Part shown: piece by piece, positions 53,804 to 62,177 of the stretch | Layout: each line of letters starts with the position of its first letter | Numbering within the stretch: the stretch's first letter is position 1 | Source of the DNA: JAVBQJ01 sp031549115 | Lineage (GTDB): Bacteria > Verrucomicrobiota > Lentisphaeria > Victivallales > Victivallaceae | NCBI GenBank assembly: GCA_031549115.1 | Contig: JAVBQJ010000051.1 | Location: 1-64,000, forward strand | DNA: 64,000 bases | Direction of reading: 5' to 3' | Program-made: the position numbers and the translations under genes | The notes under the pieces: model-generated | The model's database searches: none | What the model was told of the DNA's origin: nothing | What the model saw: the letters and a program-made list of their open reading frames with translations, nothing else

Positions 53804-53832
53804 TTGACTTTTGTCTCCAGAACCGGTATATT
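53804..53832 (+). promoter_or_regulatory. Promoter of the polysaccharide operon leader
   Basis: TTGACT (53804-53809), 17-base spacer, TATATT (53827-53832). Transcript predicted from about 53839. Confidence 0.65.
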
Positions 53833-53955
53833 AATGTGTAGCGTAGTTATAACGAAATAGGGAGCGCAATGCTGACGATGTCAATGGTCGATCAAAACAA
53901 TCGGGTCATGCCCGGATTGGCGCTCGTTCGTACATATGAAAATACCGCCTCCAGG

Positions 53956-53980
53956 CTTGATAATATTACATATTATCAAG
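53956..53980 (+). promoter_or_regulatory. Leader hairpin, possible antiterminator recognition element
   Basis: CTTGATAATA-TTACA-TATTATCAAG, perfect 10-bp stem early in the leader. Confidence 0.45.
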
Positions 53981-54180
53981 CGGTCATTCAAGCAAGCAAG
54001 CGCAGGTCTTGTGCCAATCAGTATCATTTCGGGCCGATTCGAGCGCTTTTCCTTTTGATCCCGTTTGCGAAATTCCAGGTCCGGCATTGTTGTGCCGTGA
54101 TTTCAAGGCGAATAAATATTGCCATCTTAGTGTCAAAGAAGGTGCCCATGTGCCTTTTTCGGCACTTTATTTTTGTAACA

Positions 54181-54233
54181 GCAGGCAGCCGCAAACTTCA
54201 GCTTAACTGAAGTCTGCGGCTGCCTGCATTTTT
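54181..54233 (+). terminator. Strong leader terminator
   Basis: GCAGGCAGCCGCA and TGCGGCTGCCTGC plus ACTTCAG/CTGAAGT form a nearly continuous stem of about 20 bp around CTTAA, followed by ATTTTT. Lies 75 bases before the first NusG paralogue, inside its transcript. Confidence 0.92.
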
Positions 54234-54240
54234 AAGGTAT

Positions 54241-54269
54241 GCAAGTTATTGCGTTTGGCAATAACTTGC
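54241..54269 (+). promoter_or_regulatory. Second hairpin between terminator and NusG gene
   Basis: GCAAGTTATTGC-GTTTG-GCAATAACTTGC, perfect 12-bp stem followed by TTTA; may be a back-up terminator or translational control element. Confidence 0.6.
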
Positions 54270-54307
54270 TTTATGTTGCCCGGATTTCAGAGAGCGAGGA
54301 GTTCGCA

Positions 54308-54880
54308 ATGCCGATAGACGAGCTAAAAGATAGGTATATACAGAAAATTCCAGATTTGTCTTGGTATTTAATTCGCACAATGCCGAAATCCGAGCAAAAA
54401 GCTGAAACGCTTTTGAAGACAAATCATATTCCATGTTATTTGCCTCGCTATAATCGAGTATATATCAACTCCTTTGAGGGCAAGAATGGAAAGAAATATG
54501 CCTATAAGCGTCCTCCGGTGCAGTCTCCGATGTTTCCCGGATATATTTTTGCCGCGCTTAACTTGGATAGCATGAGCCAGGTGAGAATCAATCGAAGCGT
54601 TGCACAAGTGTGTTTGCATACGAACTATACGGAAGATGAGCTCGTAACTGATTTACGCAAAGTGCAAGACTTCGAATTTCTCGCAAAAAATAATCAAGTC
54701 GAGGTTTGTCAGGATATTCAAGAGGGAAAAACCATCGCGATTAAACGCGGAGTGTTCAAGGGATGGGAAGGGGTTGTCGAACGGAGAATGGATCGCAATT
54801 TTGTTTTTGTTCGTATTAAAACAGTTGGCGCTTCCATTGGAGTGGAATGCGCGGTAGTTGATTGTGACACCGTGGAATAA
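54308..54880 (+). CDS. NusG-family specialised antiterminator (LoaP/UpxY-like), paralogue 1
   Basis: 190 aa from ATG 54308 (AGCGAGGAG upstream). NGN domain: LSWYLIRTMPKSEQKAETLL, then IPCYLPRYNRVYI and PPVQSPMFPGYIFAALNLDS, the core W-Y-x-x-x-T...PG-Y-x-F pattern. C-terminal KOW motif IAIKRGVFKGWEGVVERRMD. Housekeeping nusG sits with secE and rplK, absent here, so this is an operon-specific paralogue that binds RNA polymerase and suppresses termination in the locus it precedes. Confidence 0.92.
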   Translation: MPIDELKDRYIQKIPDLSWYLIRTMPKSEQKAETLLKTNHIPCYLPRYNRVYINSFEGKNGKKYAYKRPPVQSPMFPGYIFAALNLDSMSQVRINRSVAQVCLHTNYTEDELVTDLRKVQDFEFLAKNNQVEVCQDIQEGKTIAIKRGVFKGWEGVVERRMDRNFVFVRIKTVGASIGVECAVVDCDTVE

Positions 54881-54941
54881 TTCGACCTTCTATTGCTGTA
54901 TTGTGGATATTATGAAACAAAATTGCATAGCCACGGTTTTT

Positions 54942-55534
54942 ATGTTCCGAAGCTGGTTCCGGATATCGCCATCCCTGTCATAAAAAAAAATTGATGGCGC
55001 GGTTTGGACTCCAATCCGTACAGCGAATGGTCAGGAAGCGTCTTTACTGCAGCGAATGGAACAACGACAAATTCCTGCTTATATGCCCAAAATGATTTCG
55101 AAAGAGAAATTACATAAAACAATTCCATTCTTCAACGGTTTTATCTTCGTGTCCCTAAGCAAAGCGACACGGGCAGTGGTCGAAAGTGAGTTTTTGGTAT
55201 CGGAAATAAAAAGATATTTCAGATTATGATGCCGAACAATTTGTGTTATCCGAATTGATATTTATGACTTTAGCCGAACAGATTAGTCGTTATTTCCCAT
55301 TTACTTATTCGAAAACCATACCAGACGCACGTAAATCTGGAGTTCCAGTGATACCAATGCAAATTAATGATTGGGGGGATTGCCGGATTTTCTGCAATCA
55401 AAAAAAATGATACATCCCAAATGTATTTCAATTTTGCGGTTACTGATACGATTTTGAAATTTGATTTGACTTTGTTTCAATTCCGCACGTTGCTTTTGTC
55501 CAAATTCCTCTTTACAAATAAATATTGTGCTTAG
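54942..55534 (+). pseudogene. Decayed NusG-like gene, paralogue 2
   Basis: Three frames together give a NusG-like protein: after an in-frame TAA at 54981, an NGN-like segment (VWTPIRTANGQEASLLQRME, IPAYMPKMISKEKLHK, PFFNGFIFVSLSKA) runs to TGA 55227-55229. The reading resumes one base shifted (DAEQFVLSELIFMTLAEQIS) and stops at 55408 beside eight A, and another shift gives MYFNFAVTDTILKFDLTLFQ. That last stretch resembles the end of the frame at 56385. A-runs at 54982-54990 and 55400-55407 mark two of the lesions. Confidence 0.65.
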
Positions 55535-55539
55535 GCGAA

Positions 55540-56052
55540 ATGAACTTCACTCAGTACACTGACAGAAGCTGGGGGCTGATTCAGACGAGAGCCTGCTTCG
55601 AGAAACCAACCCGGAAATATGTGGAAAGTTTAGGCCTGCCATGTTATCTGCCGTTAATTCGGCAGGTAAAATCAAAATATCGCACCTCCTATTTTCCGAT
55701 GTTCAGAAATTACTTGTTTGCAGCATGGAACATCAGTGAACGGGGGCGCTTAGCGATGTGTAAGAGCATTGTCGACCGTATTGAAACGTCACCCGGTTGC
55801 GATTCAGAGATTATCGAGCCAATGGAGTCTCTTTACAGACTCGAACAGCTTTCTGAAGTGCGTCATGTAAATTTACATGCAGCATTAATGCTTCCCAAGC
55901 GGCAATTAAAAAAGGTCAAATCCGGCCCGCTTGCCGGTTTTTCCGGGTACTGGAAAGAACTCAACGGGAAAAAGATGTTTACCATTATCATGAACGTGCT
56001 GGACAGCAAGTTCGAAGCAACCATCGACGGAGCCGGGCTGATTTGCGAATGA
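55540..56052 (+). CDS. NusG-like protein, paralogue 3
   Basis: 170 aa from ATG 55540. NGN domain: DRSWGLIQTRACFEKPTRKY, LPCYLPLIRQVKSKYRTS, YFPMFRNYLFAAWNISE. A KOW-like end: KVKSGPLAGFSGYWKELNGK, then KMFTIIMNVL. The PG-Y-F of NusG is changed to FRNYLF. Diverged strongly from paralogue 1. The next start lies 3 bases after its TGA. Confidence 0.82.
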   Translation: MNFTQYTDRSWGLIQTRACFEKPTRKYVESLGLPCYLPLIRQVKSKYRTSYFPMFRNYLFAAWNISERGRLAMCKSIVDRIETSPGCDSEIIEPMESLYRLEQLSEVRHVNLHAALMLPKRQLKKVKSGPLAGFSGYWKELNGKKMFTIIMNVLDSKFEATIDGAGLICE

Positions 56053-56055
56053 CGC

Positions 56056-56388
56056 ATGGAGCACCTTTTCCACAATTGGCTCCCGATTCCGCAGATGGAA
56101 GTGCTCCTCGACCGGAAATGGTTTCAAATTACCGGTGTTCGCGGATTCGAGCGACGCCTTCAAAAAGAGTATTATCTGCCGCGAACTCATAAGAAAAACG
56201 AAGACGGTTCCGTCCTCACCGGCGGTCCGCTTTTCCCCGGCAACATCTTTGCGGCACTGAAGACACCGCGGGCAGTTCAATGGACCGGTAAATTTGCGCC
56301 GAAATATAAAGTTCATAAACAAAAACAGTTCATACTCTTGGCCGATCTGCGATTCATGAAGCTGGCCGAACGGCTCAATAGTGAATAG
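56056..56388 (+). CDS. NusG N-terminal-domain protein, paralogue 4 (no KOW in frame)
   Basis: 110 aa. KWFQITGVRGFERRLQKEYY, LPRTHKKNEDGSVLTGG and PLFPGNIFAALKTPRAVQ give the NGN pattern with PG-x-IF intact, but the protein ends at LAERLNSE without a KOW domain. A frame shifted by one base continues directly with a small beta domain (56385-56621). Either the gene is frameshifted, or it now makes an NGN-only protein, which could bind polymerase without activating, like an inhibitor. Confidence 0.7.
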   Translation: MEHLFHNWLPIPQMEVLLDRKWFQITGVRGFERRLQKEYYLPRTHKKNEDGSVLTGGPLFPGNIFAALKTPRAVQWTGKFAPKYKVHKQKQFILLADLRFMKLAERLNSE

Positions 56389-56621
56389 AGTTCCAGTGGG
56401 AACGGAGGTTGCCGGAAACGCCAAAACCGGTCGTTTTGCGCGACACAAACGGCAATGGCTATGTGCAAGTTGAATGCAAGGAAGATTCCGTCAAGTTGTG
56501 GTTTTCATTCTTTAGGGGGTCGAAAATAATCTCATTCTCAATGACGCCGGAACAGTTCTCAAGTTTACAAAAGTGGAAAAAGATTTTCCACTGGCATTTC
56601 ACAGGAATAAAAATAGGGTAA
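56385..56621 (+). CDS. Small beta protein or frameshifted C-terminal part of paralogue 4
   Basis: Open from just after TGA 56382-56384. A TTG at 56409 directly behind GGAGG is too close for a normal start, and no ATG with proper spacing exists. The sequence (KPVVLRDTNGNGYVQVECKE, VKLWFSFFRGSKIISFSMTP) resembles the end of decayed paralogue 2, supporting a shared ancestral C-terminal domain. Confidence 0.4.
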   Translation: MEFQWERRLPETPKPVVLRDTNGNGYVQVECKEDSVKLWFSFFRGSKIISFSMTPEQFSSLQKWKKIFHWHFTGIKIG

Positions 56622-56628
56622 AGTAAGA

Positions 56629-57912
56629 ATGTTGGATAAAATCAAATCGGGTGAAATCAAAATCGCCCTGATCGGCCTGGGCTACGTGGGACTGCCGCTG
56701 GCGGTGGAGTTCGGTAAGAAGTTTGCCACAGTGGGCTTCGACATCAACCCCGGGCGGCTGGAAAAACTGCGCCAGGGCGTGGATGTGACGCTGGAAACCT
56801 CGACGGAAGACCTGAAAGCGTCGAAACACTTGAAATTCACCTGCGATCTGGAAGATCTGAAGGATAGCGATGTCTTCATCGTGACGGTACCGACGCCGGT
56901 GGACAAGTACAACCGCCCGGACCTGACTCCCCTTTATAAGGCCAGCGAAACCGTCGGCAAGGCGCTGAAAAAGGGTGCGATCGTGATCTACGAAAGTACC
57001 GTCTACCCCGGCTGTACCGAAGAAGAATGCGTGCCGGTGCTGGAGGAAATCAGCGGTTTGAAGTTCAACGTCGATTTCTTTTGCGGCTACAGTCCGGAGC
57101 GGATCAACCCCGGCGACAAGGAACACACGCTGACCAAGATCCTGAAAATCACCTCGGGCTCGACGCCGGAAGCCGCCGAAATCGTCGACACTCTCTACAA
57201 TACGATTCTCCTGAACGGTACTCATCGCGCCAGCTCAATGAAGGTGGCCGAGGCAGCGAAGGTGATTGAAAACTCGCAGCGCGACCTCAACATCGCGTTT
57301 GTCAACGAACTGGCGAAGATCTTCAACCTGATCGGCATCGACACCAACGACGTGCTGGAAGCCGCCGGGACCAAGTGGAACTTCCTGAAATTCAAGCCGG
57401 GGCTGGTCGGCGGCCACTGTATCGGCGTCGATCCGTATTACCTGACCCACAAAGCCCAGAGCCTGGGTTACCTGCCGGAAGTGATTCTGGCCGGCCGCCG
57501 GATCAACGACGGCATGGGCAAATACGTCGCCATCGAAGTGATCAAGCTGATGATCAAGAAAGAGCAGAAGATCGCCAATGCGAAGATCCTGCAGCTCGGT
57601 ATCACCTTCAAGGAAGACTGCACCGATATCCGCAATTCGCATGCCGTGGACGTGGTGCGCGGCCTCGAAGAATTCGGCTGCCGGGTCGATGTTTACGACC
57701 CCTGGGCCAGCCCGGACGAGGTCTGGCATGAGTACAAGCTGGTCAGCTTCAACGACCTGAAGGCACTGGCGTCGAATTACGACGCGGTAGTGGTGGCGGT
57801 GGCGCACCGGGAATTTGCCGAAATGAACCTGAAACAATATACCTGTGCTCACGCGGTGATTTTCGACCTGAAGGGCGTTGTTCCGCGCGACATCGTGGAC
57901 GGCAGACTCTAA
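56629..57912 (+). CDS. tviB: UDP-N-acetylhexosamine 6-dehydrogenase (TviB/WbpA type)
   Basis: 427 aa. NAD-binding IALIGLGYVGLPLAVEFGKK, FIVTVPTPVDKYNRPDLTPL, YESTVYPGCTEEECVPVLEE, substrate segment YSPERINPGDKEHTLTKI, the catalytic cysteine in GLVGGHCIGVDPYYLTHKAQ and a C-terminal GITFKEDCTDIRNSHAVDVV. Closer to the Vi-antigen/WbpA group than to UDP-glucose dehydrogenase. Oxidises UDP-GlcNAc or UDP-GalNAc to the uronic acid. First structural gene behind the NusG array. Confidence 0.93.
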   Translation: MLDKIKSGEIKIALIGLGYVGLPLAVEFGKKFATVGFDINPGRLEKLRQGVDVTLETSTEDLKASKHLKFTCDLEDLKDSDVFIVTVPTPVDKYNRPDLTPLYKASETVGKALKKGAIVIYESTVYPGCTEEECVPVLEEISGLKFNVDFFCGYSPERINPGDKEHTLTKILKITSGSTPEAAEIVDTLYNTILLNGTHRASSMKVAEAAKVIENSQRDLNIAFVNELAKIFNLIGIDTNDVLEAAGTKWNFLKFKPGLVGGHCIGVDPYYLTHKAQSLGYLPEVILAGRRINDGMGKYVAIEVIKLMIKKEQKIANAKILQLGITFKEDCTDIRNSHAVDVVRGLEEFGCRVDVYDPWASPDEVWHEYKLVSFNDLKALASNYDAVVVAVAHREFAEMNLKQYTCAHAVIFDLKGVVPRDIVDGRL

Positions 57913-58917
57913 GTGAATTCATTGCCGCCATCGCGCATTCTGGTGACCGGTGGAGCCGGTTTCATCGGCTCCCATCTGGCGGAAAAATTGTTGGCCGATG
58001 GGCACGAAGTGGTGGTGCTGGACAACTTTCTGACCGGCAAACGCGCCAATCTGACTTCATTCGAGGATAGCGGACGTTTTCGGTTGATCGAAGGCGACAT
58101 CCGTGATTTCGCCGTTTGCCGCCGGGCGGCGGCGGGGTGTGATTATGTGCTGCATGAGGCGGCGCTGGGTTCAGTGCCGCGCTCACTGGAAAACCCGCAG
58201 CTGACGCTGGAAATCAACGCGCAGGGCTTCGTCAATGTGATCGAAGCGGCGCGGGGCGCCGGCGTCAAACGCTTCGTCTATGCGTCGAGCTCTTCGGTGT
58301 ATGGCGACGACACGCGTGTACCGAAAGTCGAGGAATGCACCGGCAAGGCCTTGAGTCCGTACGCATTGAGCAAACAGATGAATGAATACGCTGCCGAGAA
58401 CTACAGCCGGGTTTTCGGATTGGAAACGATCGGCCTGCGTTATTTCAATGTTTTCGGTCCGCGCCAGGATCCGGCGGGCGCCTACGCGGCGGTGATTCCG
58501 AAATTCATCGGGAAACTTCTGAACCACGAACGTCCGGTAATCAACGGCGATGGCAGTTACAGCCGTGATTTCACCTGCGTCGGCAATGTCGTGCAGGCCA
58601 ATCTCGCGGCGCTCGCCGCTCCGGAAGAGGCGGCGAATACGGTATACAATATCGCCTGCGGCGAGCGCACCACGCTCACGGAGCTGTTCGAATATCTGCG
58701 TGAAAATCTGGCGGTTTTCGATGCGGCGGTTACGCGAATCGAGCCGCAATATTCGTCGAACCGCGCAGGCGATATCCCGCACAGCCTGGCATCGGTTGCG
58801 CGGGCGGAACGGCGGCTCGGTTTTCATCCGGGAATACCGGTGTGCGATGGTTTGGGAAAAACGGTGAAGTGGTATTTCAAGAATTTCATGGAACCACACG
58901 ATAGAAAACTCACATAA
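57913..58917 (+). CDS. tviC: UDP-N-acetylhexosamine 4-epimerase (TviC/WbpP type)
   Basis: 334 aa with GTG start immediately after the tviB stop. Rossmann ILVTGGAGFIGSHLAEKLL, VLHEAALGSVPRSLENPQLT (typical of WbpP/TviC), VYASSSSVYGDDTRVPKVE, active-site SPYALSKQMNEYAAENY (YxxxK), LRYFNVFGPRQDPAGAYAAV. Together with TviB it makes a UDP-galactosaminuronic acid, as in Vi antigen. Confidence 0.93.
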   Translation: MNSLPPSRILVTGGAGFIGSHLAEKLLADGHEVVVLDNFLTGKRANLTSFEDSGRFRLIEGDIRDFAVCRRAAAGCDYVLHEAALGSVPRSLENPQLTLEINAQGFVNVIEAARGAGVKRFVYASSSSVYGDDTRVPKVEECTGKALSPYALSKQMNEYAAENYSRVFGLETIGLRYFNVFGPRQDPAGAYAAVIPKFIGKLLNHERPVINGDGSYSRDFTCVGNVVQANLAALAAPEEAANTVYNIACGERTTLTELFEYLRENLAVFDAAVTRIEPQYSSNRAGDIPHSLASVARAERRLGFHPGIPVCDGLGKTVKWYFKNFMEPHDRKLT

Positions 58918-58956
58918 ATCCAAGAATAGTCCGATGAAGTAGTCGGCGTGCGTACA

Positions 58957-60138
58957 ATGAAAAAAGATTCGATCATTTTAATTACAAAAGACGTTTTGAC
59001 AAAACAGTATCTGCCAACCTATGGGCGTGGCTTTTTTCCGACGCCGAACATCGAAGAGCTGGCAGGCAAAGGGACGGTTTTTCAGCGCCATTACACCTCT
59101 GCGCCATCGACCGCCATGGCGTTCGTTTCGATGTTCACCGGATTGTACCCGTACCAGACGTCACGAAAGCGTTACGTAAAAGTCGATGATATGAAGGATG
59201 TGCGTACGTTGTTTGATACGTTCGAGGAAGAGGGTTTTCGAAATCACGTTGCATGGACACAGAACTACTACGACAAAGCATTGCCGTACTCCAATTGCTT
59301 TGGCGGTTCCGGAACGGCATTCCACACATTGGCGAATGCCGCCTATCATGTCGGTCCTCACAAAAGCGGTCAAAACAGCAACGGCAGAGATGAAAAGCTT
59401 GCGGAAGCGTCATTGCGCACGGTCCGGGAAACGCTTGACGGCATTGCGCAAAGCGACGGCAGCATTTTTTTGTGGTTGCACTTGCCGCATGTAATTGCCG
59501 GGCGGGCCGGCTATGGCGACGATATTGATTTGCTTGACAAAATTGTCGGTTATGCGAGGGCGATTTTTGCCGATGACAATATTTTCATCAGCGCCGACCA
59601 TGGCAGCATGAACGGAGTTCGCGGCAAATGTTGCTATGGATTCGATGTATACGAACCGGCGATTGCGATTCCGCTGATAACCCCGCGTCTTGCCGTCGGC
59701 CCCGAAGTGGACTTTCCGACATCGCATCGGATGCTGCCGGAAATCATCCATCGGCGTCAAGTTCCGCAAGAAGAATTTATTGTTGCCGACAGTGCGTATT
59801 ATGCGCAGGCATTGCGGAAGATGGCAATTATCAAGGGGAATTTCAAATATATTTATAATAAGTTTACCGGCGAAGAAGAGCTGTTCGATTTGAATTTCGA
59901 CCCTTCGGAGCAGGTCAATCTGCTGCCGGGGCCGCATTACGACGCGGACCGTTATACCACCTATCGCAAATCGGAGGTTTGTTATTATCCCGACTGGGAC
60001 GCGGTGCAACGGGCTTACACGGAATTATCCGGCCATAAAAACGATATCTGGAAGACCGCAGGATATTGGGACGAAAAAATATCCTGGCTGCGCCTGAAAA
60101 CCAGAGTACTGCTTACAAAAACCAAAAGATTGAAATAA
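58957..60138 (+). CDS. Sulfatase-fold (alkaline phosphatase superfamily) enzyme
   Basis: 393 aa from ATG 58957 (GTG at 58948 possible). Metal and nucleophile features: DSIILITKDVLTKQYLPTYG, PTPNIEELAGKGTVFQRHYT, APSTAMAFVSMFTGLYPYQT (nucleophile T or S), FISADHGSMNGVRGKCCYGF (late metal ligands). No formylglycine C/S-x-P-x-R motif was seen, so it is more like a phosphoglycerol- or phosphonate-transferring member than a sulfatase. Cytoplasmic (no signal). Placed between sugar and phosphonate genes: possible transferase or esterase for the phosphonate group. Confidence 0.8.
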   Translation: MKKDSIILITKDVLTKQYLPTYGRGFFPTPNIEELAGKGTVFQRHYTSAPSTAMAFVSMFTGLYPYQTSRKRYVKVDDMKDVRTLFDTFEEEGFRNHVAWTQNYYDKALPYSNCFGGSGTAFHTLANAAYHVGPHKSGQNSNGRDEKLAEASLRTVRETLDGIAQSDGSIFLWLHLPHVIAGRAGYGDDIDLLDKIVGYARAIFADDNIFISADHGSMNGVRGKCCYGFDVYEPAIAIPLITPRLAVGPEVDFPTSHRMLPEIIHRRQVPQEEFIVADSAYYAQALRKMAIIKGNFKYIYNKFTGEEELFDLNFDPSEQVNLLPGPHYDADRYTTYRKSEVCYYPDWDAVQRAYTELSGHKNDIWKTAGYWDEKISWLRLKTRVLLTKTKRLK

Positions 60139-60160
60139 AAGGCAAGAGTGAAGAGTTGTT

Positions 60161-62173
60161 ATGAAAGCATTGATTCTTAATTCCGGACTTGGGAAGCGAA
60201 TGGGCGAGCTCTCTGGCGAGCATCCCAAATGCATGACGCAGGTATTGCCGACGGATGTCATTTTAAGTCACCAGCTGAAAGCGATTGCCGCCGCCGGCAT
60301 CCGCGAAGTGGTCATCACTACCGGGCCGTTCGGCGATGTCATTGCCAATTATTGCAAAACGTTGAATTTGCCGCTGCATTACACCTTCGTGAAAAACGAA
60401 CGCTATGCCGAGACAAACTACATTTATTCCATTTACTGTGCCAGAGAACATCTTGACGATGATATTCTGCTGTTGCACGGGGACCTGGTTTTTGAAGATA
60501 CGGTGCTGACCCGGTTGTTGGAGCAGCCGCACAGCTGCATGGTCGTAAGCAGCACCAGGCCGTTGCCGGACAAGGACTTCAAAGCCGAGGTCGCCAATGG
60601 GCGCATTGCCAAAATCGGCATCGACTTTTTTTCCGACGCGATGGCCGCGCAGCCGTTGTATTACCTGGCCCGAAAGGATTGGAGCTGCTGGCTGGCGCAA
60701 ATTGAGGCTTATTGCCGGAGCGGCAATGTCAACTGCTATGCCGAAAATGCGTTCAACGATATTTCCGGGCAATGCGAACTATATACGCTGGATATCAAAA
60801 ATGACCTTTGCGGTGAAATAGACACTCCGCAGGATTTGGAATTGATCCGGGAGAAACTGGCGGAAGTAAAGCAACGTACCGTGTATATGTGCTTTTCCAC
60901 GGATATCGTTCACAGCGGCCATATCCGCATTATAAAGCGAGCCGCCAGGCTCGGACGGCTGATAATCGGCGTTTTGTCCGATCAGGCCATTTCCAGCTAC
61001 AAGCGCTTCCCCATGGTTCCGTTTGACGAGCGCAAGGCATTGTTTGAAAACATTGCCGACGTTTTCGAGGTCGTGGAACAGCGGGAACTCAGCTACAAGG
61101 AAAATCTCAAGCGCCTCAAGCCGGATTACGTTGTCCACGGAGATGACTGGAAAACCGGATTCCAGCGTCCGATCCGGGATGAAGTCACCTCGGTCCTTGC
61201 CGAATACGGCGGGACCCTGGTGGAGTTTCCCCACGCGAAAGACAGCAAATACCTCGAAATCGAGCAGCATATCAAGAAGCACCAGGCTTCCCCGGATATC
61301 CGCCGGGGCAAGCTGCGCCGCCTGCTGGCGTTGAAGCCGGTCGTGACTGCATTGGAAACCCACAACGGCATTACCGGATTGATCACGGAGACCACGACGA
61401 TTTATCAGGACGGCAAAGCCCAGCAGTTTGACGCGATGTGGATTTCTTCGCTTTGTGACTCAACCGCGAAAGGCAAGCCGGACATCGAGCTGGTGGATAT
61501 CTCTTCACGGGTACAAACAATCAATGATGTTCTGGAGGTAACGACAAAGCCGATTATTTTCGACGGCGATACCGGAGGCCTGGTCGAACACTTCCGTTAT
61601 AATATCAAGACGCTGGAGCGTATCGGGGTGTCGGCGGTCATTATCGAGGACAAAACAGGGTTGAAGAAAAATTCCCTCTTCGGTACCGAAGTGGAGCAAA
61701 CCCAGGATACAATCGACAACTTCTGTGAGAAGATCGCAATCGGGAAAAAAGCGCAGCTGACGACTGACTTCATGATTATTGCCCGCGTTGAGAGCCTGAT
61801 TTTGGAGCAAGGCATGGAAGATGCTTTGAATCGGGCGTTTGCATATGTCCGGGCCGGGGCCGATGGCATTATGATTCACAGCCGGCGCAAGGAGCCTGCG
61901 GAAATTTTTGAGTTCCTGCAACTGTTCCGGGCCCGGAACAGTCACACGCCCGTGGTCGTGGTGCCATCCTCTTTCAACAGCGTGTATGAGGAAGAGTTTG
62001 CCGAACGCGGCGCCAATATTGTGATCTATGCCAATCAGTTGAGCCGCAGCGGAATTCCCGCCATGCGGAAAACCGCCGAAGAGATTCTGCGGAATCACCG
62101 TGCGAAAGAGGCTGACGAACATTACTGCATGTCCCTTAAAGAAATTTTGTCCATCATTCCTCCCGAAGAATAA
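60161..62173 (+). CDS. pepM: Trifunctional fusion: nucleotidyltransferase - cytidylyltransferase - phosphoenolpyruvate mutase
   Basis: 670 aa. Residues 1-about 225: MobA-like nucleotidyltransferase (ALILNSGLGKRMGELSGEHP, LLLHGDLVFEDTVLTRLLEQ) like PntC-type CTP:phosphonate transferases. About 233-360: CTP-transferase with HSGH (STDIVHSGHIRIIKRAARLG) and KPDYVVHGDDW. About 385-670: PEP mutase with FDGDTGG, VIIEDKTGLKKNSLFG (the EDK-x-x-x-K-x-NS motif separating mutase from isocitrate lyases) and TTDFMIIARVESLILEQGME. Converts PEP to phosphonopyruvate and activates a phosphonate with CMP for transfer to the polysaccharide. Confidence 0.93.
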   Translation: MKALILNSGLGKRMGELSGEHPKCMTQVLPTDVILSHQLKAIAAAGIREVVITTGPFGDVIANYCKTLNLPLHYTFVKNERYAETNYIYSIYCAREHLDDDILLLHGDLVFEDTVLTRLLEQPHSCMVVSSTRPLPDKDFKAEVANGRIAKIGIDFFSDAMAAQPLYYLARKDWSCWLAQIEAYCRSGNVNCYAENAFNDISGQCELYTLDIKNDLCGEIDTPQDLELIREKLAEVKQRTVYMCFSTDIVHSGHIRIIKRAARLGRLIIGVLSDQAISSYKRFPMVPFDERKALFENIADVFEVVEQRELSYKENLKRLKPDYVVHGDDWKTGFQRPIRDEVTSVLAEYGGTLVEFPHAKDSKYLEIEQHIKKHQASPDIRRGKLRRLLALKPVVTALETHNGITGLITETTTIYQDGKAQQFDAMWISSLCDSTAKGKPDIELVDISSRVQTINDVLEVTTKPIIFDGDTGGLVEHFRYNIKTLERIGVSAVIIEDKTGLKKNSLFGTEVEQTQDTIDNFCEKIAIGKKAQLTTDFMIIARVESLILEQGMEDALNRAFAYVRAGADGIMIHSRRKEPAEIFEFLQLFRARNSHTPVVVVPSSFNSVYEEEFAERGANIVIYANQLSRSGIPAMRKTAEEILRNHRAKEADEHYCMSLKEILSIIPPEE

Positions 62174-62177
62174 ATTT

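Larger units (their letters stand above)
53839..54236 (+). ncRNA. Long structured leader of the nusG-paralogue operon
   Basis: About 400 nt between promoter and a very strong terminator, with no convincing gene (a 113-codon frame at 53869 has no recognisable protein pattern). It holds a perfect 10-bp hairpin CTTGATAATA/TATTATCAAG (53956-53980), a GTGCC/GGCAC stem followed by TTTATTTTT near 54150, and the terminator at 54181. Leaders of LoaP- and UpxY-controlled operons have this organisation. Without the specialised NusG, transcription would be expected to stop here. Confidence 0.55.

Noticed and set aside
53869..54210. A 113-codon frame in the leader
   Set aside because: No ribosome site of quality, no protein pattern, and it overlaps leader hairpins.
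54308..54880. Interpretation as the housekeeping nusG
   Set aside because: No secE or rplK/rplA neighbours; located behind leader terminators and before polysaccharide genes with diverged sister copies.
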